A stretch of 16,470 bases of DNA from UBA93 sp964477205 (GTDB lineage Archaea > Micrarchaeota > Micrarchaeia > Norongarragalinales > Norongarragalinaceae). The notes beneath the pieces are model-generated. The model ran no database searches and had not been told where the DNA came from. It saw only the letters and a program-made list of their open reading frames with translations. The stretch is taken from NCBI GenBank assembly GCA_964477205.1, contig CAYZDE010000017.1, positions 1 through 16,470 of the forward strand, written 5' to 3'. This document shows positions 7,735-13,664 of the stretch, piece after piece; positions within the stretch are counted from its first letter, which is position 1; every line of letters begins with the position of its first letter. Position numbers and translations under genes: made by a program.

Positions 7735-7743
7735 TATTTAAAA
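7735..7743 (-). promoter_or_regulatory. TATA box of a predicted leaderless promoter for the nine-gene operon
   Basis: The minus strand reads TTTTAAATA, the same nonamer as the TATA box at 8657-8665. Its centre is about 29 bases from the A of the ATG at 7710, so the transcript should start at or next to the start codon, and no ribosome binding site is present there. The box abuts the T-run of the terminator at 7743-7757. Confidence 0.7.
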
Positions 7744-7757
7744 GGGGTTCAACCCCT
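7743..7757 (-). terminator. Hairpin terminator of the 146-residue gene, merged with the next promoter
   Basis: On the minus strand AGGGGTTGAACCCCT directly follows the TAG of the gene ending at 7759. It forms a five-pair GC-rich stem with a TTGAA loop (up to seven pairs as a palindrome), then TTTT. The T-run is also the beginning of the TATA box, so termination and initiation signals share bases. Alternatively the palindrome could be an operator. Confidence 0.6.
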
Positions 7758-7758
7758 G

Positions 7759-8199
7759 CTAGTTCCCGCGTCTTTGCCTTAAGATGACCAGGGCTTTAGC
7801 CAAAGCCTCGGATTTAAGCAAGCCCGAGTTCTCAAAGCCTTCGGCTCGGTGCGATTCCTCAACGCGATTTTTTAAAGCCCGAAGCGATTGCTCGCCTGCG
7901 GCGTCGCTCGGCATTGTCCAAGCCAAAAAGTTTGACAGCAAGGAGGCCTCGTCGTTTTGCGTTTCCCGCGACTCCAAAGCCTTGAAAACGGCGCCGTGAG
8001 AGTGAACCAACGCTACGAACCCGGAGTGGTCCCCCTTTCGGCTTTGAATTTCGTTCAACGAATCCTTCAAGGCGTTGATTGTGTGTCTTTTTCGTTCGGT
8101 TGAAAGCAAGTCGCCCAAGCCGCTCGCCGCATCAGAGCGCTCCTCTACACTCGCGTCTACCGAAAGCAGGACTCTCTTGTGTAATTCTTCAGGCTCCAT
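7759..8199 (-). CDS. Small soluble alpha-helical protein of unknown function
   Basis: 146 residues, no recognised family, no signal peptide or membrane helix. The composition predicts almost entirely helix, for example LHKRVLLSVDASVEERSDAA, TINALKDSLNEIQSR and SEALAKALVILRQRRGN. It is charged and Ser/Ala-rich, with a basic C-terminus. The ATG is preceded by AAGTGAT, which overlaps the stop of the upstream membrane protein gene seven bases away, so the two are probably co-transcribed and may work together. A hairpin terminator follows directly. An antisense plus-strand frame crosses this gene but lacks a ribosome binding site. Confidence 0.72.
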   Translation of the reverse strand: MEPEELHKRVLLSVDASVEERSDAASGLGDLLSTERKRHTINALKDSLNEIQSRKGDHSGFVALVHSHGAVFKALESRETQNDEASLLSNFLAWTMPSDAAGEQSLRALKNRVEESHRAEGFENSGLLKSEALAKALVILRQRRGN

Positions 8200-8206
8200 T
8201 ATTGAA

Positions 8207-8617
8207 TCACTTCCAGCCCCTGTTCTTGACGAGTTTCTCCTGCAAGCGCGAGCGCGAGTAAAACGCGATTACGAGAGCGGCTATCCCCGACGCGATTATC
8301 AACGCGTTCTCGACGAGCATGAACTGACAGGCGCACAAGGAGTACGCCACGTACTCGACGAGCGCGCCCAAAACCACGAGCCACAGCAAGCGGAGCTCTA
8401 TCAAGTACTCCGCAAACAAGCCCTGCTTCTTTATGGCTTCAATCGGGTAAAAGTAAGTGAAGCTCGCAGCGGCCAGCATCAGCACGCCCGGAAACAGCGT
8501 CTTCGTGGCGTTCGGGTAAAACAATTCGGCGGCTAAACTCACCACGAACACCGCCGCCAAGTGCAAAGCGAAGTAAGCGTTCTCCTTCGCCGACAACCAC
8601 TCGATTAAACCCTTCAT
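8207..8617 (-). CDS. Small polytopic membrane protein, four predicted helices
   Basis: 136 residues, no recognised family. Hydrophobic segments lie at about 14-33, 41-60, 75-97 and 100-119, followed by a basic cytoplasmic tail (RSRLQEKLVKNRGWK). A TTG at 8626 would add three residues, but GGGAG sits nine bases before the ATG at 8617, so that start is used. Transcription is predicted from the TATA box at 8657-8665, giving a leader of roughly 15-20 bases. It is the first gene of a two-gene unit with the helical protein downstream. Role unknown; nothing suggests a transporter or enzyme motif. Confidence 0.75.
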   Translation of the reverse strand: MKGLIEWLSAKENAYFALHLAAVFVVSLAAELFYPNATKTLFPGVLMLAAASFTYFYPIEAIKKQGLFAEYLIELRLLWLVVLGALVEYVAYSLCACQFMLVENALIIASGIAALVIAFYSRSRLQEKLVKNRGWK

Positions 8618-8656
8618 TAAAACCAACTCCCTATTAATTCAATTTGATTGCCCGCG

Positions 8657-8665
8657 TATTTAAAA
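8657..8665. promoter_or_regulatory. Bidirectional TATA box between a membrane protein gene and the C/D box sRNA
   Basis: TATTTAAAA on the plus strand is TTTTAAATA on the minus strand, with a symmetric TTTAAA core. Minus-strand initiation about 26 bases away falls near 8635, just before the ribosome binding site of the gene starting at 8617. Plus-strand initiation falls near 8687, five or six bases before the C box of the sRNA. Both spacings are right for archaeal promoters. Confidence 0.65.
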
Positions 8666-8686
8666 CCAACGCGCCCCTTCGATTAT

Positions 8687-8745
8687 ACTTGAATGATGAC
8701 CGATTGCAATTCTGACTAGTGATGATTGACGGACGGTCTGACAGA
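8687..8745 (+). ncRNA. C/D box small RNA (2'-O-methylation guide), two guides
   Basis: All four boxes match consensus: C box ATGATGA at 8693-8699, D' box CTGA at 8712-8715, C' box GTGATGA at 8719-8725 and D box CTGA at 8738-8741. The two guides (8700-8711 and 8726-8737) are each exactly 12 nt and the D'-C' spacer is 3 nt, the symmetric geometry required by archaeal L7Ae/Nop5/fibrillarin particles. A TATA box 32 bases upstream of the C box gives a start at about 8687, and a pyrimidine-rich tract begins near 8748. The ends are estimates. Guide 2 (TTGACGGACGGT) is complementary at 11 of 12 positions to the conserved 16S stretch ACCGCCCGTCAA; guide 1 (CCGATTGCAATT) has no target I recognise. The box pattern is seen directly; expression is inferred. 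Confidence 0.88.
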
Positions 8746-8748
8746 AAC

Positions 8749-8774
8749 TTTCTTTTCTTCCCGAAGAAAAGAAA
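8749..8774. repeat. Perfect inverted repeat, possible terminator of the C/D sRNA
   Basis: TTTCTTTTCTTC (8749-8760) and GAAGAAAAGAAA (8763-8774) are exact reverse complements separated by CC. On the plus strand the pyrimidine arm lies eight bases after the D box and could stop sRNA transcription, since archaeal terminators are often U-rich. It shares its GAAAAGAAA vocabulary with the tandem repeat that follows. Confidence 0.6.
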
Positions 8775-8776
8775 CT

Positions 8777-8874
8777 TTCATGAAAGAAAAGAAGGGAATA
8801 ACCCTTTCTTGAAAAGAAAAAACATTGGCTTCATGAAAGAAAAGAAGGGTTTGACCCTTTCTTGAAAAGAAAAA
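8777..8874. repeat. Two tandem 45-base purine-rich hairpin repeats with 53-base period
   Basis: Copies at 8777-8821 and 8830-8874 have identical 20-base left and right parts around a different 5-base centre (AATAA, then TTTGA). The centre is flanked by GAAGGG and CCCTTTC, so each copy folds as an AAGAAGGG/CCCTTTCTT hairpin with one bulged base. A conserved TTCATGAAAG starts each copy. An 8-base spacer separates them, and a partial third copy (CTTTCATGAAAAG) is at 8883-8895. On the minus strand each hairpin is followed by a pyrimidine tract such as CTTTTCTTTC, as a terminator would be. No ORF of note covers the stretch. Confidence 0.75.
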
Positions 8875-8890
8875 GAATTACTCTTTCATG

Positions 8891-8912
8891 AAAAGAAAAA
8901 AAGAGAGAGAAG
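8891..8912 (-). terminator. U-rich tract after the 66-residue gene
   Basis: About nine bases past the stop at 8921 the minus strand reads CTTCTCTCTC, then seven T, C and four T. Such T-runs suffice for termination by archaeal RNA polymerase. The hairpin repeats beyond it may act as backup terminators shielding the next gene. Confidence 0.5.
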
Positions 8913-8920
8913 GTTTTTTT

Positions 8921-9121
8921 TTATTTGCTGAAGATTTTGGACATCGGGCGTATCGCCGCGATGATTCCCAATGCCAGGTACCAGTACCAGTCGAGGGACG
9001 CGATTGCCGGCCAAAACTTCACGATTAAAAGCGTGAAGAATAACACGGACCACTTCGTCATCCAAATGTCCCAAACGTCCATTTTCTTCGCTTTCTTATT
9101 CGCCCATTCAATCAAGTCCAT
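8921..9121 (-). CDS. Small two-helix membrane protein
   Basis: 66 residues. An amphipathic charged start (MDLIEWANKKAKKMDVWDIWMTKW) leads into two hydrophobic helices (about 22-40 and 43-58) and a short basic end. I recall similar small proteins with the MDVWD segment in DPANN and other archaeal genomes, always unassigned. The ATG has GGAGG ten bases upstream and a TATA-like element at 9158-9166, about 40 bases before it, so it is probably a single-gene transcript. No function can be given. A 62-residue frame overlapping on the same strand (8886-9074) has no start signal and is not coding. Confidence 0.78.
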   Translation of the reverse strand: MDLIEWANKKAKKMDVWDIWMTKWSVLFFTLLIVKFWPAIASLDWYWYLALGIIAAIRPMSKIFSK

Positions 9122-9157
9122 GTTACTTTCGCCTCCATAACCAATTATCCTGCACGC

Positions 9158-9166
9158 ATTTTAATA
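9158..9166 (-). promoter_or_regulatory. TATA-like element of the 66-residue gene, possibly also serving the plus strand
   Basis: The minus strand reads TATTAAAAT within the 109-base divergent gap. A start about 26 bases on falls near 9136, just before the GGAGG ribosome binding site. The element is nearly symmetric (ATTTTAATA on the plus strand), so it could also drive the plus-strand gene starting at 9231 from about 9188. Confidence 0.5.
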
Positions 9167-9230
9167 CTCGCGCTCCGAAATGATTATTATTGAGTAGACC
9201 GTGTAAACGAAGCTTAAGGCGAATTATCTC

Positions 9231-10163
9231 ATGGAAACGCAGTGCACTGACCACTTTGACGCTAGAGCCGTTGACTTCCAGCAAGTGCTATCCAATCCAA
9301 TACTCGACATTGCAGCTCAAGTTTGGGAGGGCGACAGGTACGCGGCATTCAAGGCGTGCTACAAGTCGATGCGCTTAATAGACGATTTAGTAGACGACCG
9401 AAAGATTGCCGGCGGGTTATCCGAAGGAGAGAAGCAATTACTCGTTTCGCGCGTTAACGCGTGGCTTTACTCATTAGAGAACAACGGTTCAGGCGGAGAA
9501 CAACAAAATAATTTGCTTGGCGTAATGAGCGAGTTTAAGATTCCATTATGGCCTTGGGTTGAACTCTCAAAGGCGATGATTTACGATTTGCGTAACGACG
9601 GGTTCAAGACTTTCAACGGCTTCTTGGCTTATTCCGAAGGCGCTTGCGTTGCCCCCGGCGCGATTTTCATGCACTTGTGTGGCATTAATCGCGGGCCGAA
9701 CGGTTTCGAAGAGCCGAGTTTCAATGTGCGAGAAGCCGCCAGGCCGATAGCGCTGTTTTCTTACTTGGTTCACGTTGTTCGTGACTTTCAAAAAGACCAG
9801 TTGAACAACTTGAATTATTTCGCCGGCGACTTAATGAAAAATCACGGGTTAAGCGTTTTTGACTTGCGCGAGGCCGCCCGGCTCGGCAACGCTGGTAATG
9901 AATTACGCGGCTTAATGCGCGATTACTATGATTTAGCCGATGGTTACCGTGCTGAAGCCAGGGAATCCATTGACGAGATTCGCGGGCACTTGGGCGCGCG
10001 CTATAGATTAAGCTTGGAGTTAATTCTGGGCTTGTACTCGCAAATTTTCGAGCTGATCGACGTTGACAACGGCTCGTTCACTAAAGTTGAATTGAACCCT
10101 TCGCCTGCTCAAGTAAGCAAGAGAATTACGCGAATCGTTTCCTCATTCGATTCAAGCCTTTAG
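9231..10163 (+). CDS. Squalene/phytoene synthase family protein
   Basis: 310 residues, typical size for the head-to-head prenyl synthase family, which joins two farnesyl or geranylgeranyl diphosphates. The first Asp-rich motif YKSMRLIDDLVDD (44-56) is clear and fits the YAFCRxxDDxxD pattern. FLAYSEGACVAPGAIFMHLCG (131-151) fits the central helix. The second motif VHVVRDFQKD (180-189; D185, D189) is present, but the usual GRxYxP that follows is replaced by LNNLNYF. The product (C30, C40 or another) cannot be told, and the degenerate second motif leaves room for a changed reaction. It is the only plus-strand protein gene here. The ATG has only AAGGCGA as a weak ribosome binding site. Its stop lies seven bases from that of proC on the other strand. 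Confidence 0.85.
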   Translation: METQCTDHFDARAVDFQQVLSNPILDIAAQVWEGDRYAAFKACYKSMRLIDDLVDDRKIAGGLSEGEKQLLVSRVNAWLYSLENNGSGGEQQNNLLGVMSEFKIPLWPWVELSKAMIYDLRNDGFKTFNGFLAYSEGACVAPGAIFMHLCGINRGPNGFEEPSFNVREAARPIALFSYLVHVVRDFQKDQLNNLNYFAGDLMKNHGLSVFDLREAARLGNAGNELRGLMRDYYDLADGYRAEARESIDEIRGHLGARYRLSLELILGLYSQIFELIDVDNGSFTKVELNPSPAQVSKRITRIVSSFDSSL

Positions 10164-10170
10164 ATTTTAA

Positions 10171-10920
10171 TTAAGAGTTCAACTCGCCGGCGCGCTTCAC
10201 CGCGGCGTCGAAAGCGTCGCGCAAAATCGACTTCAACTCGCGGTCGCCGAAAACATTAACCGCTGCCTCGGTAGTGCCGCCCGGCGAGGTAACGCGGGCG
10301 CGCAGTTCTTGAGGCGTCAAGCTTGACTCTTCCAGTAAGCGGGCGGAACCCGACATGGTCTGCAAGGCGAGCTCGAACGCCAACTCTTTGTTAAGCCCCT
10401 TCTTCACTCCCGCGTCGCATAACCCTTCGAGTACGTAGTAAAAGTACGCGGGGCCGCTCCCGCTCAAAGCGGTAACCGCATCCAACTCTGATTCTTCAAC
10501 GGCGAACGCCTTACCGAGTAAAGAAAATAAATCATTGCAAACGCGCGCCGCTTCGGCGTCGCTGGCGCAGTACGCGGTGGCGCTCTCCCCTGCGAGTAAG
10601 CAAATGTTTGGCATTGCGCGCGCTAGCTTCCAGCTTCCCTTCACTGATTTTTCGAGTGATTCCAGGGTAATTCCCGCGGCGATTGACACGAGTACCGCAC
10701 TGCCCTCGCCGAGGGAAGAGCACGCTTTTTTTACTTGCTTCGGCTTAACGCATAAGAATACGCAATCACAACCCGCGAGTTTGCCGGCTTCGTCGACTAC
10801 GTCGACGCCTTTTACGCTCTTCTCTGCCACGTCGTAGCCCTTGACTTCGTGGCCTTTCTTGGACAATTGCCCTGCTATAGCCGAGCCCATCCTTCCAAGC
10901 CCAATCACGCCTATTTTCAT
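10171..10920 (-). CDS. proC: Pyrroline-5-carboxylate reductase
   Basis: Last step of proline synthesis: reduces 1-pyrroline-5-carboxylate with NAD(P)H in the cytoplasm. About 249 residues, near the family norm of 260-270. The N-terminus MKIGVIGLGRMGSAIAGQL holds the Rossmann glycine loop. ARAMPN, ALSGSGPAYFYYVLEGLCDAG and TSPGGTTEAAV are the family signatures for the substrate site and dimer domain. A GTG at 10929 would add three residues; AGTGAT four bases before the ATG at 10920 decides for the shorter start. That ribosome binding site overlaps the end of the UbiA gene, so the two are co-transcribed. Whether the rest of the proline pathway exists cannot be seen here. Confidence 0.95.
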   Translation of the reverse strand: MKIGVIGLGRMGSAIAGQLSKKGHEVKGYDVAEKSVKGVDVVDEAGKLAGCDCVFLCVKPKQVKKACSSLGEGSAVLVSIAAGITLESLEKSVKGSWKLARAMPNICLLAGESATAYCASDAEAARVCNDLFSLLGKAFAVEESELDAVTALSGSGPAYFYYVLEGLCDAGVKKGLNKELAFELALQTMSGSARLLEESSLTPQELRARVTSPGGTTEAAVNVFGDRELKSILRDAFDAAVKRAGELNS

Positions 10921-10928
10921 TTGTATCA

Positions 10929-11732
10929 CTAAAAGAGAGTTGCCGCGTAAGCGAGCATTACCAAGACCATCGCTGCCTTAGACGCTTTCCGGCTTGCAGG
11001 GTAATTCGAGTACAACTTCGCGCTCGCAAAGGCAAGAGCGGCTACGCCCGCGGCAGTAAGTAATTGCATTGAAACGGGCCCGCACAATGCAGGCGCGACG
11101 GCTATTGCCGCGGCTCCCGCATTGCAAGCGATTGCCGCGTACTTCGTTTTCACCTCACCGATTATCATCGGGAGCGTTGTCTTGAACCCTCGGTCCGAGC
11201 GCTGGTCTTCCAAGTCCTTGGCCATTTCGCGCCCCGCGTTCGCCAGTATTGCCGCTGCGGCGAGGGGTAAGGCAAGCCCGTAGTTCCCGGTTGGAATGGC
11301 GCCGAACGCGATTACCGCGCCCGTGCTTAGTGCAACCACCCAATTACCAAGCCACTTCGCCTTGCGCATTAGTGCCGAGTAAGCGAACAATAGTATTGCG
11401 AATGCTAGCGCGAAGGCGCCGGCTTCAATGGAAGCGTGCGCGGCGACGATTACGCCTACTGAGCTCAACGAGATTGCGTAAGCAAAGGCCACCCTTACTT
11501 TTACCTTCCCTGAAGGTATCGGCTTCTTCTTTTTTCTAATCGCGTCCGTTTCGCGGTCGTAGTAATCGTTAATCGCCTGCCCTCCCGCGCAGACCAGGAA
11601 CGCCGCCGAACCGAGTAAGGCAACGGTTAAGTTAATTGATGGCGCGCCCGTTCCTAGGGAGTACCCGAGCCAAGCCGCGGCTGCAGCCATTAAGCAGTTG
11701 AGCGGGCGGATTAGTTCGAGCCAGCGCTTCAT
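10929..11732 (-). CDS. UbiA-family prenyltransferase, probably digeranylgeranylglyceryl phosphate synthase
   Basis: Integral membrane enzyme, 267 residues, about eight or nine helices. It would attach a second geranylgeranyl chain to geranylgeranylglyceryl phosphate in archaeal ether-lipid synthesis. The first Asp motif is NDYYDRETD (55-63; D56, D59, D63), followed by KKKKPIPSGKV (67-77). The second is GREMAKDLEDQRSDRG (167-182; D173, D176, D180), then TTLPMIIG. The pairing of PIPSG with GRE-KDxED is characteristic of the archaeal DGGGP synthase branch rather than quinone enzymes. The ATG overlaps the stop of the small gene upstream as ATGA. A squalene/phytoene synthase-like gene lies nearby on the other strand, also in isoprenoid metabolism. 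Confidence 0.88.
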   Translation of the reverse strand: MKRWLELIRPLNCLMAAAAAWLGYSLGTGAPSINLTVALLGSAAFLVCAGGQAINDYYDRETDAIRKKKKPIPSGKVKVRVAFAYAISLSSVGVIVAAHASIEAGAFALAFAILLFAYSALMRKAKWLGNWVVALSTGAVIAFGAIPTGNYGLALPLAAAAILANAGREMAKDLEDQRSDRGFKTTLPMIIGEVKTKYAAIACNAGAAAIAVAPALCGPVSMQLLTAAGVAALAFASAKLYSNYPASRKASKAAMVLVMLAYAATLF

Positions 11733-12070
11733 TCTAATTGTTTCAGCCTCATTAGCGCCTCGTTGGCGAAGTTTTTCCCATCCTGCGTTGGATGCTCTTT
11801 TTGCAGTCGTTTGAGTGCGGCTTTATTTGAGTGGTGTTCGGTGTATTCAATTGCACTTATTATGGCGAGTGTTTCATCCATTCTCTCATGTGTTTTCGCG
11901 GCTTCCTCGAGTCGCGTGATGAATTGTTTGCGGTGTTCTATTGGCAATTCATTGATTTGAGAGAACACGGAGTACGCTTTGCCTAGTTTTCTTTTGAGTT
12001 GCCCTGGTTTGGTTGGCGTCTCTAATTCATGCAGTGTCTTTTCGACTCTTTGCATTATTTCTTCCGGCAT
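11729..12070 (-). CDS. Small soluble helical protein of unknown function, coupled to the UbiA gene
   Basis: 113 residues, no family recognised. Strongly helical and charged, with Glu, Lys and Arg throughout, no membrane helix and no signal peptide. Segments such as EEIMQRVEKTLHELE, FITRLEEAAKTHERMDETLAIISAIEY and NFANEALMRLKQLE could form a helical bundle. The ATG has GGTGAG five bases upstream and a TATA-like element at 12103-12111. The stop overlaps the UbiA start by four bases, which makes joint translation likely. Whether it assists the membrane enzyme is unknown. Confidence 0.75.
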   Translation of the reverse strand: MPEEIMQRVEKTLHELETPTKPGQLKRKLGKAYSVFSQINELPIEHRKQFITRLEEAAKTHERMDETLAIISAIEYTEHHSNKAALKRLQKEHPTQDGKNFANEALMRLKQLE

Positions 12071-12102
12071 TCAACTCACCCGTATTCATTTTGGGGGAAC
12101 GC

Positions 12103-12111
12103 TTTTTAATT
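12103..12111 (-). promoter_or_regulatory. TATA-like element for the helical protein/UbiA/proC operon
   Basis: The minus strand reads AATTAAAAA in the 66-base gap, centred about 37 bases before the ATG at 12070. A start about 26 bases on leaves a leader of roughly ten bases holding the GGTGAG ribosome binding site. A short GCGCTTCAAAGCG hairpin between it and the upstream stop may be a terminator, but has no T-run. Confidence 0.5.
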
Positions 12112-12136
12112 GGGTTCGCTTTGAAGCGCGGTTAAG

Positions 12137-13660
12137 CTATTCGAGGGCCGCGTTTTGTTTTGAATTCGCGTTGTTCTTCAAGCATAACGAGTATAATTCG
12201 CCGTAAGTCGCAGCGATGTTTAGCCAGTCGTAGTTCGGGTTTTGCACGCGTTTGGCTGCGTTCTCGGTTATTTTCTCGCGGAATTCGCCGTCTTGAAACG
12301 CCTTCTTTAAGGCGTCGGCGAGGAATGCCGGCTGTATTTCGAGTTTGTCTTCTTCCATCGGCACTTTCAAGCCGTTAATCCCGTTCTCTATTGTCTCCGT
12401 CATTCCGCCGGTGTCGCCTACTACCACTATTGGCCCGTTGATTTTGTTTGAGTAGCATGCGAGGTCCGCGGCTAGCCCTTCAAGGGTTACTATGCCGAAC
12501 GGCTCGTAAAGTGAGGGCAATGCGATTACGTCAGCTGCACAGAATAATTGTTTTTTGTGCGCTTCGTCAATCCAACCGTTGCGTAAGGCTATGCGGCCTT
12601 GCAGCCCTTTTTTTTGTATAATGGAGTTGAATTCGTTTAGTTTTTCCGGCGTGAAACTGCTCGCGATTACGAGCCCGTAATCGTCATTCAATTCAGTGAA
12701 CGCGTCGAGTAGCGCGTACACCCCCTTGATGCGGTGCGGCCTGCCTATGAATAAAGCGTAACCTTTTTTGTCTGGCAGTATGGATTCAAGGGCGCGCCTT
12801 CCTTCTATAGCGTCTTCCCGCGTTACTTTTCGCCAATCGTCTAGTATGATTCCGTTCGGCACGCCCGCGCAACGCCTGCCGACCAGCTTCATTTTCGCTC
12901 GCTGCTCCATCAAGAGGAAGTCATTGTATTCCAACTCTTTCTTTTCTTGTTCACCCGCCCATTCGGGCCCCTTCTTTTTCGCTAGTGACTTTCGCAGTTC
13001 CTCTTTTTCAGGCAGTAACTTGAATATTTCAAAGCGGGCTTCGCCAATTGAAACGCTTTGAAGGTAATCCGCTTCCTGCAGCGCGGCGGTTTCAATGGTT
13101 AGTTGCGCGCTCTCCAGGTCCGGCGAGCCGATGGAGCGCCCCCATTCTCCGGAGTGGATGCGGCAGTACAAAGGCAGGCCGAATTGCTTTTTTAAGAGGT
13201 AGCCGGCCGGGAACGCGAGCCAGTCCTGGCAGTCGGAGAGGGCGATTTCGTGTTTTTCCCTGATTGCCGGGTATGCTTTCCTCAAGTAATGCCAAAACGC
13301 ATTCAGGTTTTGATAGAATTGGTCGCCTGCTTGCTTTAACGACTTGATTCCGTAATCCTCCCATAATTCTTTTTGCAGTTCGCCGCGCGTTTCGGGTGCA
13401 AGCGAGGACTCGATGAAGTAGCAAGTTTCGCCCCCCCTTTTCGCTTCGTATAGCACCGCACCTTCCGGCATCTTGAATGCGTCGCTTTGCTTTAGGTCGC
13501 CTTGCGGAGAGAGCGGGTCCTTTAATGAGATGACGAGGGGCTCGAACTCGGTCTTGCCTTCTTCAAAGGCGCGCCTCCACGCGGGCAGTAATTCCGTGGT
13601 GAATCGGTGCAGCCCGCCGACGGGTTTTTGCAATTCGGTTACCACGAATAATACTTTCAC
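12137..13660 (-). CDS. Glycogen synthase-like glycosyltransferase (GT5/GT4, GT-B fold)
   Basis: 507 residues, cytoplasmic. The opening MKVLFVVTELQKPVGGLHRF with its GG loop is that of starch/glycogen synthase-type enzymes, and the acceptor domain is long (about 300 residues). The donor domain has FIGRPHRIKGVYALLDAF (R307, K312), ALPSLYEPFGIVTLEG (E386 and E394, the E-x7-E pair) and GDTGGMTETI (415-424). It would elongate a glucan or add a sugar to an unknown acceptor. A charged insertion near 216-255 (PEKEELRKSLAKKK onward) is unlike short GT4 members. Start GTG at 13660 with GGGGT upstream, overlapping the end of the preceding glycosyltransferase gene four bases away, so the pair probably acts in one pathway. 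Glycogen/starch synthase identity is moderate; membership of the superfamily is secure. Confidence 0.82.
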   Translation of the reverse strand: MKVLFVVTELQKPVGGLHRFTTELLPAWRRAFEEGKTEFEPLVISLKDPLSPQGDLKQSDAFKMPEGAVLYEAKRGGETCYFIESSLAPETRGELQKELWEDYGIKSLKQAGDQFYQNLNAFWHYLRKAYPAIREKHEIALSDCQDWLAFPAGYLLKKQFGLPLYCRIHSGEWGRSIGSPDLESAQLTIETAALQEADYLQSVSIGEARFEIFKLLPEKEELRKSLAKKKGPEWAGEQEKKELEYNDFLLMEQRAKMKLVGRRCAGVPNGIILDDWRKVTREDAIEGRRALESILPDKKGYALFIGRPHRIKGVYALLDAFTELNDDYGLVIASSFTPEKLNEFNSIIQKKGLQGRIALRNGWIDEAHKKQLFCAADVIALPSLYEPFGIVTLEGLAADLACYSNKINGPIVVVGDTGGMTETIENGINGLKVPMEEDKLEIQPAFLADALKKAFQDGEFREKITENAAKRVQNPNYDWLNIAATYGELYSLCLKNNANSKQNAALE

Positions 13661-13664
13661 TTTT

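Noticed and set aside
7743..7757. tRNA T-arm-like GGGGTTCAACCCC on the plus strand
   Set aside because: No acceptor, D or anticodon arms around it; it is better explained as the minus-strand terminator hairpin.
8075..8536. Plus-strand open frame of 153 codons antisense to two minus-strand genes
   Set aside because: Arg- and Gln-rich composition of a shadow frame, no ribosome binding site, and it covers two well-supported minus-strand genes.
8777..8895. CRISPR array
   Set aside because: Only two full copies, an 8-base spacer, purine-only character and no cas genes; the internal variable part is a hairpin loop of five bases.
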